DNA of 64,000 nucleotides from Inia geoffrensis (lineage: Eukaryota; Chordata; Mammalia; Artiodactyla; Iniidae). The stretch is from NCBI GenBank assembly GCA_036417435.1, contig CM070899.1, positions 175,737,494 through 175,801,493 on the forward strand, read 5' to 3'. Positions 22,801 through 35,140 of the stretch are shown here, piece by piece (position 1 is the stretch's first letter; the number at the start of each line of letters is the position of its first letter). The notes under the pieces were generated by a model, which was not told the DNA's origin, ran no database searches, and saw only the letters and a program-made list of their open reading frames with translations. The position numbers and the translations under genes were made by a program.

Positions 22801-25274
22801 TTCACCGGAGACTTCAGCTGTTATCAAACTAATTACATTAAAAAGCTTTTAAAATGAAAACCCTGTTCTTAAAAATAAAACAGACCTATCTAGGCAGTTT
22901 TAGGTAGGTGACGAACTAGCAACAAAAAAATCTCACCAATACTCCAATGTACTTAGGGATCGCTTCTTTGGGTTCTGTTGTTAAGACATGCGAAAGATAA
23001 TAATTTTGAATGGTTTAAAGTCATCTTGCTAGGCAAGTAACAGGAAGGTAAGATATTAAATGACTTCAGGATAATATAATAGGTGCCTTAATAATAGAGA
23101 CAAACTGATAAAAAGAAGAAAGAAAACAGGCTGATATTTATATCCTCTATGTATCTCCTAAATACCAATAGTCAGATAATTTGCATAACTGTAGTGAATC
23201 TTGGAGACAGACGAAGGATGGCTGAATCAGACATACAGTAAAAGGTAAAGAAATGGAGTTTTCCCAAGGACAGTGGTGTGCTGGAGCCCACTTACACCAG
23301 CTCATGAGAGCCAACTGCCAAAGTTTCAGGAACTGTGTGAGCCAGTTATTAAACGTATCCATTATTAAAAATTAAATTATATAAACTTTTAATTAAATTA
23401 TACTAAAAAAGGTAATAGTCAAAATTCATTGCTTCCTATTTTACATATTATTATTATGTATCCTTTGAGGATATTCACATCTAGTGTATCTACATATGGA
23501 AATATTACAGAATGGTAAACTACTGCTCCACATCTTTTCCCAACTCCACTTTCAGTGACTTCATGTTGATAATTTCAAATCAGCCATGACGAGAGTAAAT
23601 TACCAGTAAAATTGGCAAATGCTACAAATTGAAGCTTCTTTTTTCCCTCCAAAGAATCAATTTAAAAAAATTCACCAACCTACCAGTACCATGGGGTATT
23701 CTAAAAATATTTATAAGGATGGCTGGTTTAAAAGCAGTAACACTGTGAAATGCTTAAAAAACTACTTCCTGAAAAATCATTGATGACAAATAGGGAATAT
23801 TCTCTTAAATGCTACTAAAATATAAATTAGATCAATCCTGGAATACTCCAGAATATAAATAAATGACTTTTTATTTTATAAAGAAAAATATGCCACCCAT
23901 CTTTGACTGCTATGACTCTGGGGGTTTAATTTTGGTTTGGAGTCATTCTAAACAGAAATGAAGAGGATGTGGCATTAGGGCAGAATAAGAAACCACCAAG
24001 GGTCGTTGTTGAATACTTCGCAGGCCCATGCTCACAGCTCTAAGTGTTACCATCAACATTTTTAAATAGGAACAGCATTCTGGAAGTTGTTTTCCTGATG
24101 AAGATACATGCCCTTTTCCACTTAAATAACTTTCTTTTGTTTACATTCACACGCCTACTCAAGTATCTCTTTTCTGACAATAATCTGATTTTGTTTCTGT
24201 TGTTTTTGTTTACTCACTTTTCTGTACTCACCATAACTCTTTCAAAACATTAAGTTTTTGTGTATATGGAATAATGTGAAACTGAGGAGGGCAGCCATGC
24301 TTCTTAGAACTTCAGGGTTTTTCCAAGATGCCTTGCCTCATGGGGTGAGGAAGAGGCCACATGGATGGGACTCTAGCCTCCCTCATTCTGACATTAACCA
24401 GAGAAGCTCAGCCTTTTGCAGCTGTCTTTCATATATTGGGGTTATGTGTAAAATGTCACTAGGAAGGAAGGAAGGAAGGGAGGGAGGGAGGTGGAAAGAG
24501 AAAAGAAAAGAAAACCAGTGTGTTAGAGAACTTAGGTATGCCAGTGTTTGAGTATGTGTGTGCATATGCATGCATGTATACCACCTGTAATTAGGCAAGG
24601 TGTGTTTGTGTGTGTTTTGGGAGGAACAGGTATAGGTAGATTGGGTCTATTCATCGTTAAAACACAAGTGCATTTTTAACTGAATTATATGCACTATATT
24701 TTATATATACACCTACACAAAGATCTAATTGATTTAAATTACTGATATTCGAGGTTTTTTTAAATTAAAATTTAAAGTTACAGAGTATGTAGATAATCTA
24801 GGTTTTAAAGGGAACAAGAAAACAATTCTAAGTTTTGAATCTTCATATAATTACATTATGTGTTTTAAAAAATAATTTCATGTGTTGTATATTTTTTATA
24901 AAACAAGGGCAACACTATCTCTCAAAACAAATAGAAACAAAGAACACTTTACAGAGATAAATAAAATGAGAAGTCCCTGAGATAGTAAATTTTTAGACAA
25001 TAAAACACATTGCTGGTTGGAATACTGTCTTTTCAAGAATATAGCCAAACACCTTTCAAACTAAATAGTCTTTCAAGTTTGAAAAGGGAAAATAAATAAA
25101 TTCATTGATTTAAATTACTAGAAATGCATTTACTTTAAAGACCTTTTCTTTTGTTTTTTCCTACAGCAAGTAAATCAATCAAAGAGTAAAGTGCAATAGT
25201 GACTGTAAGACAAGGGTTCAAGGAAGATGAAATACTGGCTGTATGGAAGATGTGTGTTCCACAGACTTTGTTTT
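19863..25274. other. Repeat-poor, anonymous intronic DNA
   Basis: No SINE, L1 or convincing exon recognised. Traces of ancient repeats are possible near 20370-20480 and 21360-21420. 21700-22200 is less AT-rich but has no supported reading frame. Confidence 0.45.
24461..24513 (+). repeat. Purine-only tract, (GGAA)n/(GGGA)n
   Basis: 'aggaaggaaggaaggaagggagggagggaggtggaaagagaaaagaaaagaaaa': all purine except one T. Confidence 0.9.
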
Positions 25275-25354
25275 GAGGTCTTCCATCCCAATACTAATCA
25301 GGCCCCATCTAGCTTAGTTTATGAAATCTGACATGGGTACAGCCTATGGCAATA
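25275..25354 (-). ncRNA. 5S rRNA-like sequence, diverged
   Basis: The plus strand reads 'gaggtcttccatcccaatactaatcaggccc' then 'agcttagtttatgaaatctgaca'. This follows the reverse complement of vertebrate 5S rRNA ('ggtctcccatccaagtactaaccaggccc...gcttagcttccgagatcaga') over about 60 bp. The 5' third degrades and no T-rich Pol III terminator follows cleanly. It is most likely a 5S pseudogene or part of a 5S-headed SINE (SINE3/AmnSINE type), not an active gene. Confidence 0.6.
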
Positions 25355-27059
25355 AGGATGCAGGATAGTGATTTTATTTCTTATTTTATTCATTGCAGCC
25401 CCAGGGAGAGAGATAACGAGAACAGGAATGAAATCCAAGTCTCCAACATAAAACACTGCAGAACATTACCACTAGGTCACCAGAGGGAAAAAGAAGAAAC
25501 TATTTTATTTTAGAAGAGTTTATTTGTTATAGTATTTATGGTGGAAAATTATTTTGTTTGACTTACCAATGACTCATTAAAACCTCACTTTTATTAATCA
25601 TATACATGGATTGTTTTTGCACAAAAAATGTTTGACATCTGCTCATTGGACTTACAATAGTTAACTACATTGTTTCAGAAACTGAAAAAAAAATTACTAT
25701 CACCAACTTAACTTATAACGTTGGGCAATTATAATCAGAAATAACTTCATATTTCACTTTTTATCTAATATTCCTACTATTTGGATATTTGTCATCTTTT
25801 ACTTATTGCTTTAAAGTGCTACAGGCACTGCCACTAATGAAAGCTGTGGCAAATTCTGGGAGAAATTACCTGGGTTTGACCCTTTCAAGAGCTTAAGAAG
25901 GTTAAGAAATTCCATAGATGGATTCATGCCTAATATGCTTACACTGGTTGAGCCATGTAAAATTCCTGATATTTGAATGTTTTTACCCTAAATAACAATT
26001 GCATATGATTGAACTAAATATTGTACAGTGCCCCTGATAATCAAACACCCCTTGCAAAATGGAAAAAATGTTACCAGGGTTCTTGTGAGAGTTAAATGAG
26101 CAACTCAATGTTCAGTAGGACATAGGACAATATCTGACACAAGATGTCAAGAATGATGACGATAATGATAAAAATTTGTATTTCCCCTATTTGACATGGA
26201 ATTATCAGTAAAGTCAACAGCTAGCCTTCTGCTATGGTATTTTCCTTATGCAATTTGTCTATATGAGCTATACAGAGCTGTAGTATAGCCTCTGTCTACG
26301 GTCATTTGCCACCATGTCATATGCCCACGGTAACCATTCCCAGAAGTTCATCTCTCCATTACATCATTTTACAGCAATATTTTGTGAGAGCTTACAAACA
26401 TGGTACTTAAAACCTTTCCAAATACATACTGGACAAAACAAAAACGAGTTAGGGAGATTACTGGAGAAGCTCTTGAACAAAGTTAGTCAACTTCTTAATA
26501 CAAACAGCAGAGAGGTAACTGGGACATATTTCTCTTCATTTGGGTTCTACTAATAAAAGGACAAAAGAAAACTTTTAATGTAGATGAAAACTTTGAAAAT
26601 GACAGGAAGATCCCAAAGAAGGCTAGAACAAAAGGAAACTTTTGGTTTAGGGTTTCTCAGTTTACAAAATGTTTTAACATACATACTTTTATCTCCAAGG
26701 TAGAAAGATCAGATAATTTCACACTCTTTGTATGGTGTTAAGTAATAAGAAAACAAAAACCCGGATCATATAGGTAATAAACAGTGATGCTAAAACTAGA
26801 ATTTAGATCTTCAAATCTTAAGAATCCAGTATTTTGTCTCCCACTCCCCCCAATATTATGGTCTCTCGGCAGAAGTCACCATGATAAATTACTCTGGACA
26901 CCTGATCAATTTAACAAGTATCTACTGAGAGTATAAGGTGTGCATATTTCTACGGTCAGTTCAACCAAAGAAACCACAGGTAAAAATTCTAACGAGAAAA
27001 GAATACAGGCTTTGAGACAAAGGAATCCAGGAACTGAAATGCTCTATCATCACACAGTT
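25355..27059. other. Anonymous intronic DNA
   Basis: A MIR-like tail is possible at 26075-26180 ('cttgtgagagttaaatgagcaactcaatg'). No exon seen. Confidence 0.4.
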
Positions 27060-27202
27060 CTACACACAAAAAACTCCTGTATGACTTCATTTCAACTACT
27101 TGCATATGCAATGACCTTATTTACAGATGTCATTTTCTCAGGTACTGGGAGTTAGGGCTTTAACATATAACTTTTAGGGGGACACAGCTCAACACATAAC
27201 AC
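27060..27202 (-). mobile_element. MLT1-type LTR fragment
   Basis: 'gcaatgaccttatttacagatgtcattttctcaggtactgggagttagggctttaacatataacttttagggggacacagctcaaca' is the reverse complement of the MLT1 5' part. Confidence 0.85.
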
Positions 27203-27239
27203 ACAAAATACACACACAAAATAGAAGAAATAAAGGGTC

Positions 27240-28050
27240 AAAGGTCATTTTATTGTCTAGGGAGTAGCAACAGAAACTCATGCAAAACTATATAATAAGA
27301 GGTATATTGAATACTACATATTATCCACAAAAGGAAGACTGAAAGAGTGTATAATGACATCAAGTTTATAGAAGGGAGAAATGGAAATTTAAAATTAATC
27401 CAAAAGAAAGCAAGAGAGGAAACAGATAAAGGGGGACAAATAGAAAGCAAATACTAAGATGATAAATTTGAACCCCAAAATATCACTAATTATACTAAAT
27501 ATAGATGAATTAAATGCTCATCCCAAATTCCTAAAATGGTAAACTTAAATAATAAAAAAACTATATGCAAACAGAAGGCAGTAACAGAAAGATACCTGGA
27601 AAATACCTATCTTTTAGGAAAATAAACATGAGTTGAAGAGGAAATCACAAGGAAAATTAGGCTGTTTCAAACTGAATGAAAATGAACACATAATATCAAA
27701 ATTTGTGGGATACAGCTAAAATACAAATATATAAATATTAAAAATACCAAATATAAAGCTCTACATTTAAATAATTCAGTGTTCAGAAAAAACTTACAGC
27801 ATTAATACTTAGAAAAGAAGGAAGGTCTCAAATCAATGACCTAAACATCCACCTTAAGAAACTAGAAAAAAAGCAAGTTAAACCCCAAATAAGTAGGAGA
27901 CAGGAAAAAATTAATAGCGCAAATCAATGAACACAAGACTAAAAAACAACAGAGGAAAATCAATGAAACCAAAAGCTGATTTCTAAAGAAAATCAGTAAA
28001 ATGGATGTACTTCTAGAGACTCTGACCAAAAATAAAACAGAATCTGACAC
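27240..28050 (+). mobile_element. L1 fragment, ORF2 region
   Basis: 'acataatatcaaaatttgtgggatacagctaaa', 'cagcgcaaatcaatgaa'-type text and 'accaaaagctgatttctaaagaaaatcag' are diverged L1 ORF2. Confidence 0.8.
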
Positions 28051-28338
28051 GGGGCTTCCCTGGTGGCGCAGTGGTTGAGAGTCTGCCTGCCAATGCAGGG
28101 GACACGGGTTCGAGCCCTGGTCTGGGAAGATCCCACATGCCGCAGAGCAGCTAGGCCCATGAGCCACAACTACTGAGCCTGTGCGCCTGGAGCTTGTGCT
28201 CCACGATGAGAGGCCGCGACAGTGAGGGGCCCGTGCACCGCAACAAAGAGTAGCCCCCTCTCACCACAACTAGAGAAAGCCCGTGCACAGCAACAAGGAC
28301 CCAACACAGCCAAAAATAAATAAATAAAAAATACATAC
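28051..28338 (+). mobile_element. CHR-type SINE (intermediate form)
   Basis: 'ggggcttccctggtggcgcagtggttgagagtctgcc', with 'gcgacagtgaggggcccgtgcaccgcaac' followed by the long-form tail 'agagtagccccctctcaccacaactagagaaagccc'. The tail is 'cagccaaaaataaataaa'. Confidence 0.93.
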
Positions 28339-28985
28339 AAAGTCGAATCATTATGTTGTAAATATGAAACTATTATATGCCAATTACACCTCATTAAAAA
28401 AAAGGAATAAAAATGAAAAGGCATTAAAAAATGTCTACCTCAAGAGGTCACACAATGAATGATTCCGTTTATATAAGGTTCTCAAAATGACAAAACTCCT
28501 GAGAAAGAATAAATTAATAGTTGTCAGAGGTTAAGGATGGTGGGAAGGTGATGGGTGTGAATATAAAGCAGCATAAGTGATGTATTTGGGTTCTGTATCT
28601 TGACTAGCTCTATATCTTTATTGCAGTGGTTGTTACATTAATCTACACATGTGATAAAATGGCATACAACTATACACAGCCATTGTACTTAATGTCAATT
28701 TCTTGGTTTTGAAATTGTATTGTAGTTACATAAGATATAACTATCAGGGAAAACTGGGTTAAAGGTACATTAGAATTCTGTGTACTATCAAATCATATCA
28801 AATCAAATGGGTTTAAGAAAGCAAGGTGGTTTAATGTTAGTCATCTCATTAACAAAATAAAGGTTAAAAAGCTATAATCATCATAACTGACACAAAAAAT
28901 ATTTGCTAACATTTTATAACATTCATTTTTAATAAATAAAGATTCTTAGCAAATCTAGGAAGAAATTTTGATTTTTAAAATTCAC
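28339..28985 (+). mobile_element. L1 3' UTR and a short L1 ORF2 fragment
   Basis: 'gtcacacaatgaatgattccgtttatataaggttctcaaaatgacaaaac', 'gttgtcagaggttaaggatggtgggaagg' and 'gtgataaaatggcatacaactatacac' are an L1 3' end. 28841-28985 reads as a separate ORF2 piece. Confidence 0.82.
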
Positions 28986-31255
28986 AGTGTGACGTTAACA
29001 AAAATGGCAGAGTAAGGAACTCCAAACCTACTCTCTTTATAAAAGCAACAAAAAAAAAGGTCAGAATCTATCAGAATCAAGTTTTTCTAAACTCTGGAAA
29101 TTAATCAAAGGCTTGCAGTACTATGGGTAACATGTACTAAAGAAAGACAGCTGATTCTTGATAAGAACAGCAGCCTCTGGGCTACATTAACTTACCCCAG
29201 TCTTATTCCCTGTTCCACAGCTCAGCACTACCTATGAAAATAACAACCATATTCTTGATTGTGGAGGGAGCAGAATGAACTAATTTTCAAGGAACTCTAA
29301 TCATTTGTTTTGATCTGTTTCGTGGCTCCTTGGAAGATCAAAAGGCTTGTCTTTATTTTGCCTAACTGAAAACTGGCCTAATGCTAAAAGCTCTCTCCTG
29401 GGGGCATTTTGGGAAAATGGTTACTGTCTAGTATCTTAGCCACTGCTTCCTGAGGCAACAGAAAAAAGCTGGGCAAACAACAGATTAACCAAAAAGCTTG
29501 AGAAGAAAGGCTGAGGAAAAAGATGCTCTGAGAATCTAGGCCACGTGCATGCTCAAGGCTGTGAGCATGGTCAGAAAAGACCTGAGAAGGACTTAAGTTC
29601 TCACCTGCTGTTGATCTTGAGGCTCTCTGGAAGCAGAAAGTAAAAGCTAAGGCAGAATTGTCAACTGCCTGACTGGGTGTGGAAGCTGAGCCCCAACACA
29701 TACACAGAGCCCACGGCAGACTGGAAGAAATTTTGGCTACAGGCATTCAAGGAAATCTCTGTCCAATTATTAGCTGATCACTAAGCTAACTGAATAGAGA
29801 CTTCGGTGGCTACACAAAACAAAAGAAACAGAGTTTGTAGAATTAGTACAGAAAAGTCTGTAAACAAACAAACAACAACTACAATAAGCCAAACATAACA
29901 ATAAATCCTGGAAAGGGGAGAGAATCTGATTTTTTCAGAGTCACAACTAATATCAGTCACAATACCCAGTCTTCAACAGGAACAACGATAACTGCCATAC
30001 CTGCAAAGAAACAATATAGTATGGCCCAAATAAAGGAAAAAATAAATAGAAACTGTGCCTGAGGAAGACCAGACATTGGAATTTCTAGGCAAAGGCTTTA
30101 AATCAGCTATTTTAAATATTCAACAAGCTAAAGGAAACCATGCCCAAAAAACTAAAGGGAAAGTATGAGAACAATGTGTCACCTAGTTGAGAATAAATCA
30201 ATAAATAGGTAGAAATTATTAAAAGGAATAAAATAGAAATTCTGAGGGTGAAAAGTGCAATAACAAATTAAGAATTCACTAGAGGGGCTCAACAGCAGGT
30301 TTGAACAGGCAGAAAAAGAATCAGCAAACTGACAAATAAACCCACTGAGATTATCTGGTCTGAAGAACAGAAAGAAAAGAGAATTAAGAAAAATAAGCAA
30401 AGCCTCAGAGGTCTGTGGGATACCATTAAACATATCAACATATGCTTAATACGAGTAACAGAAAGGTGAAAGGAGGAAGGGGAAGGGGGGTGAGAGAGAA
30501 AGAGAGACTATTTGAAGAATAATGGTCAAAACTTCTAAAATTTGAAGCTCAATGAACTCCAAAAGGATAAACCCACAGGAATCCACATCTACATACATCA
30601 CAATCAAACTGATCAAAAGCTAAAGACAAAGAAAGAATCTTCAAAACAGGAAAGGACAAGTAACTCATCATGTACTAGCGATCATCAATAAGATTAACAT
30701 CTGATTTCTAATCAGAAACCAGAAGGTAGTGGGATGATGTACTCAAAGTGCTGAAAGAAAAGAACAGTCAAACCAAAATTATTTATCTGGCAAAACTATC
30801 CTTCAAAAATGAAGGAAAAATTTTGACATTCCCAGATAAACAAAAAGTGAGAGAGTTTGTTGCTAGCAGTCTGGCCCTACAAGTGCTTAAAGGGACTCTT
30901 TCAGAACGAAATGAAGGGACATTAGACAGTTACTCAATGGCATATGAAGAAATAAACACCAGGATAGGTGTTTTTGTATTTACACAGGTAAATATAGAAA
31001 ACAACATAAATGTAATTTTTGTTTGTAATTCTTTTTTAATCTCACTAAAAGACAACTGCATAAAGCAACAGTTATAAATCTAAGTTGACAGGCACACAAT
31101 ATATACAGATTTAATCTGTGACAATAACACATCATACGGCGGAAAGTTTAACACTACTGAAACTAAGTTGGCATTAATCCTAACTAGATGGTTATAAATT
31201 AAGATGTTAATGTAATCCCTAGAGAAACCACAAAATATATGTCTGAATAAAGACC
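28986..31255 (+). mobile_element. Old L1 5' UTR, ORF1 region and inter-ORF spacer
   Basis: Starts with 'aaaatggcagagtaaggaactcc', a typical old-L1 5' start. ORF1-like and spacer text follow ('aaaattatttatctggcaaaactatccttcaaaaatgaagg', 'ttcccagataaacaaaaagtgagagagtttgttgctagcagtctggccctacaa'). All frames are broken. Confidence 0.75.
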
Positions 31256-31760
31256 TGTATGTGAATGTTCATAGAGTTTTTATCATAGTCCCAAAGTGGA
31301 ATCAAACTAAATATCCATTAGCTGAAGAATGGATAAACAGTATGTGATATATCCATGATGGAATATTATTTAGCCATAAGGAGAAATGAAGTACTGTTAA
31401 ATAACACAACCCTGAATACTTTATGCCAAGCAAAACACAAAAGGCCACATACTGAAGAAAAAAAAAAAAGGCCACATACTGTATGATACCAATTATGTGA
31501 AATGTCTAGAATAGGCAAATCCATAGACAGAAAATAGATTAGCAGTTGCCAGGGAAGGGGAGAGAGGAGAATTGGAGCTAACTGCTAACAAGTAGAGGGC
31601 TACTTATTTATTTTTTTGGTGTGATGAAAATCTTGAATTAGATAGTGGTGATGGTTGCACAACATAGTGAATAGACGACAACCACTGAACTGTGTGCACT
31701 TTTAAATGGTGAATTTTATGTCATGTGAAGTGTGTCTCAGTAAAAAATGCTACAGAAAGC
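31256..31760 (+). mobile_element. L1 ORF2 end and 3' UTR
   Basis: 'gctgaagaatggataaacagtatgtgatatatccatgatggaatattatttagcc', 'gcagttgccagggaaggg' and 'tttaaatggtgaattttatgtcatgtgaa'. 'aaaggccacatactg' is duplicated in tandem around 31440-31480. Confidence 0.85.
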
Positions 31761-32332
31761 CTACAGCATATATCACATTTAACAGTTAAACGATAAAAGA
31801 ATATATAATTTTAATAATGAAATAAAACTTTTAATAAAGAAAGCTTTTTTGAGATTGGAAATGAAACAAAGATGCTTATTATATCACTTTTATTCATGTA
31901 CTAGAGATCCTTAGCACAAAAGAAAAAAAAAGTTTAATACTCAGAGAAACTGTTAAAATTAAAAAATAAATTTAGCAACGTTGCAGGACACAAGGTTATT
32001 ATACAAAAATCAACTGTATTTCTATATAGCAAATATAATTGGAAAGTGAAGTTTAAAAAAACAATATCATATATAATGTCATCTAAAAACGCTAAATGAC
32101 CGGGAATAAATTTTTTTTAAACGTGCAGTATATACACACAAAAACCTGTAACACATTAAAAATAATTTTTTAAAGACCTATATGAATGGATTTATTCATG
32201 GGTTGTAGAGTCAATACTGTATGGATGCCAGTTCTTCCAAAATTAATCTATATGTTCAATGTAATCCCAATTGAATATCTAAGCTGAATAATTTGTGGAA
32301 AATGGCAAGTTACTTTAAAAATTTATATGTGA

Positions 32333-32676
32333 GGGCTTCCCTCGTGGAGCAGTGGTTAAGAATCCGCCTGCCAATGCAGGGGACACGGGTTCGAGCCCTG
32401 GTCCGGGAAGATCCCACATGCCCCGGAACAACTAAGCACGTGTGCCTCAACTACTGAGCCTGCGCTCTAGAGCCGCGAGCCACATCTACTGAGCCCACGA
32501 GCCACAACTACTGAAGCCTGTGCGCCTAGAGCCCGTGCTCTGCAACAAGAGAAGCCGCTGCAATGAGAAGCCTGCGCACCACCAGGAAGAGTAGCCCCCG
32601 CTCACCACAACTAGAGAAAGCCCGCGTGCGGCAATGAAGACCCAACGCAGCCAAAAACAGAATAAAATAAATTTAA
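32333..32676 (+). mobile_element. CHR-type SINE (long form)
   Basis: 'gggcttccctcgtggagcagtgg' to 'gcagccaaaaacagaataaaataaa'. The flanks duplicate AAAATTTATATGTGA. Confidence 0.95.
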
Positions 32677-33821
32677 AAAAATTTATATGTGAATGTAAAG
32701 TGGCAATCTTATAGGAGGAAAACTAAGTTGGAAAATTACTATACCAGATATCTAGAACATAGCTACAGTAATTAAGATTGTGTGGTATCAGCACAAGCAT
32801 GGAGAAATAGATTAATGGAACAAAGCAGAAAGTCTAGAAACAGACCACATGGTTATGGACACTTGTTCTATAATAAAGGTGGCATTTGCAGAGCTGTAGG
32901 AAGCAGTTTTTTCTTTAACTGGTATTGGGTCAGTTGGTTTGGAAAACTTTTGAAAAAATATTAAACTTGATCATTACTTTACAATAAACACAAAGATAAA
33001 GTCCAGGGGATTATGAATCTAAATGTAAAAAGTAGAATACTAAAGCTTCTAGAAAAATTTGGAAATATCTTTATGACTGCAAAGTGGGAAAAGATTTCTT
33101 AAACCCAACACAAACATCAAATAAAGGAAAGGAAAAGACTGATGACTAAAATTAATAACTCTGGTCATCAAGACACCCTTAAGAGAATGAAAAGGCAAGC
33201 CAAAGTGGGAGAAAACGTGCAAAGATTCACTTCTGAAATACATTAAAAACCTCTTTACAAATCAGTAAGAAAAAACACAGGCAACCCAATAAAAAAAAAA
33301 GACTTGAAAAGGCATTTCAAATAGGAGAATATCAGTGTCCAATAAACATAAGAAAAAGTGTTTAAACTTATTCATCAAAGGTTATGCAATTTAAACCATG
33401 ATTAAATATGACTACACACCTAACTCTATGGTTAAAAACATAAAAGACTTGACCCAGTGTTGGCAAGGATGTAAAGTAATTGAAGTTTTCAGATCCTGTT
33501 GCTGAGCTATAAATTGATACAAGCATTGAAAAAAAAAAAAGTATTCAGAATTATTTACTAAAGCTGACCCTGTAATTTAACTCCAAAAATAGAAATTTAC
33601 ACATATGTGTACTGAAAGTACAATAGTGTGCAAAGGAAACTTACTCATTATAGTCAAAAACTGGAAACGTCAATCTCCAACAAAAATAAATTGTGCTATA
33701 TTTCTAAATGGATTATACAGCAATGAAAATGAACAAATTACTGCTACACACAATAATGAATAACTATCACAAATACTATATGAATAGAGGAAAGCAGATG
33801 CAAAATAGTACATATGGAATG

Positions 33822-34187
33822 TGTTATGGACTGAATGTCTGTGTCTGTCCCCCCATCCATATGTTGCAATCCTAACCCCCAATGTGATGGTAGTAGGGGG
33901 TGGGGCCTTTGGGGGTTCCTTAGGTCATGAGGGTGGAGCCCTCATGAATGGGATTAGTGCCCTTATGAAAGAGACCCCAGAGAGCTCTCTCACCTCTTCC
34001 ACCATGTGAGGACACAGCAAGAAGACTGCTGTCTATGAATAGGAAGAGGGCCCTCACCAGACACCGAACCTGCCGGCATCTTGATCTTGAACTTCCCAGT
34101 CTTCAGAACTGTGAGAAATAAATGTTTGTTGCTTAAACCACCCAGTCTATTATATTTTTGTTACAGCAGCCTGAATGGACTAAGACA
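33822..34187 (+). mobile_element. MLT1/MST-type (ERVL-MaLR) LTR, complete
   Basis: From TGTTATGGACTGAATGTCTG to GGACTAAGACA. Contains 'aatcctaacccccaatgtgatgg', 'ctgccggcatcttgatcttgaacttcccag' and 'gtgagaaataaatgtttgttgcttaaaccacccag' (poly-A signal). Inserted in L1; no internal retroviral region. Confidence 0.92.
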
Positions 34188-34456
34188 GGACGATTCCAGT
34201 TATAAACTTCAAACAGCAGGAAAAACTAATCTATGGTTAGAAGTCAGGATAATCATTATCTCTGTAGAAGAAATGAAAGGTAGTAACCAGGATGAAGCTT
34301 GAGTGTGGCTTCTGGACACTGGCAATGTTCTATTTCTTGATCTTGGCAATGGTTAACTTGATTTACCATGTGATAGTTTACTGAGCTGTACAACTATATT
34401 TTATGTACTTTTCAGTATGTATTTTACTCAAATAAAACAAAATTTTAAAAATTTAC

Positions 34457-34620
34457 CTGTTTTTTCTGTGTTCTGTTTCTGCTTTCCAGCCAATCATCCA
34501 TTTGTTCCTCAATTTCTTCTATAGAAGTTCCATGATCATAAGATTGAATATATGTACTTTCTAAAGGCGTATATACAGGAAATTCAGGTTTTGGTTTTTT
34601 TACTTTAACTTTCTTCTGCT
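34457..34620 (-). CDS. Internal coding exon B of an unidentified minus-strand gene
   Basis: Read on the minus strand, this 164-bp exon follows a 15-T polypyrimidine tract ending in TAG and is followed by the donor CAG|GTAAAT. Taking one base carried over from exon A, it encodes 55 codons without a stop. The product starts QKKVKVKKPKPEFPVYTPLE, continues STYIQSYDHGTSIEEIEEQM and ends DDWLESRNRTQKKQ. A basic N-terminal part (K-rich) is thus followed by a strongly acidic segment with a single Trp, then a basic tail. No signal peptide, membrane segment or catalytic motif is visible, so an intracellular protein is likely. The exon ends in phase 0. A second AG five bases inside the exon would break the frame with exon A. 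An old L1 ends immediately past the donor. I do not recognise the gene. That it is coding is inferred from splice sites, open frame, phase agreement and non-repeat sequence. Confidence 0.75.
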
Positions 34621-34869
34621 CTAAAAAAAAAAAAAAAGTTTAAAAGAACCAATCAATAACATCATAGCTTCTAACATTTTATTCATAGATCATTCTTAAA
34701 GAACATATAAATATATATTGTTCTTTCATCAAAATAAAATTGCTTGGCTAGAAATAGTTAGCTGTAAGTTTTATTGTGCCCTATCCACTGCATTGTTTTA
34801 AAATAACACTCACAGGTGCTAATGATAGAAGATTATGATATAACCATCATATCAATTTGTATATATCTT

Positions 34870-35091
34870 TTTTTCTTTTTTTTTTTTTTTTTTTTTTTTG
34901 CTGTACGCGGGCCTCTCACTGCTGTGGCCTCTCCCGTTGCTGAGCACAGGCTCCGGACGCGCAGGCTCAGCGGCCATGGCTCACCGGCCCAGCCGCTCCG
35001 CGGCACGTGGGATCTTCCCAGACTGGGGCACGAACCCGTGTCCCCTGCATCGGCAGGCGGACTCTCAACCACTGCACCACCAGGGAAGCCC
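34870..35091 (-). mobile_element. CHR-type SINE (short form)
   Basis: Long T tract, 'gctgtacgcgggcctctcactg' to 'gcaccaccagggaagccc'. The flanks duplicate TTGTATATATCTTT. Confidence 0.95.
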
Positions 35092-35140
35092 TTGTATATA
35101 TCTTTAGTGTTCAAAGTACTGTTCATGAAACATTTCATTA

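Larger units (their letters stand above)
31761..34450 (+). mobile_element. Old L1, ORF2 to 3' end, interrupted by a SINE and an LTR
   Basis: ORF2 text 'caggacacaaggttattatacaaaaatcaactgtatttctatata', 'aatctatatgttcaatgtaatcccaat', 'atggttatggacacttgttctataataaagg'. It resumes after the LTR (34188) with 'ggcttctggacactggcaatgttctatttcttgatc' and an A-rich end at 34438-34450, beside exon B. Confidence 0.88.

Noticed and set aside
25160..25200. Plus-strand acceptor-like 'ttttttcctacag' before 'caagtaaatc'
   Set aside because: It is on the strand opposite the inferred gene, and no open exon with a donor follows.
29384..29746. 120-codon minus-strand frame
   Set aside because: It is antisense to the 5' region of an old L1 and has no independent support.
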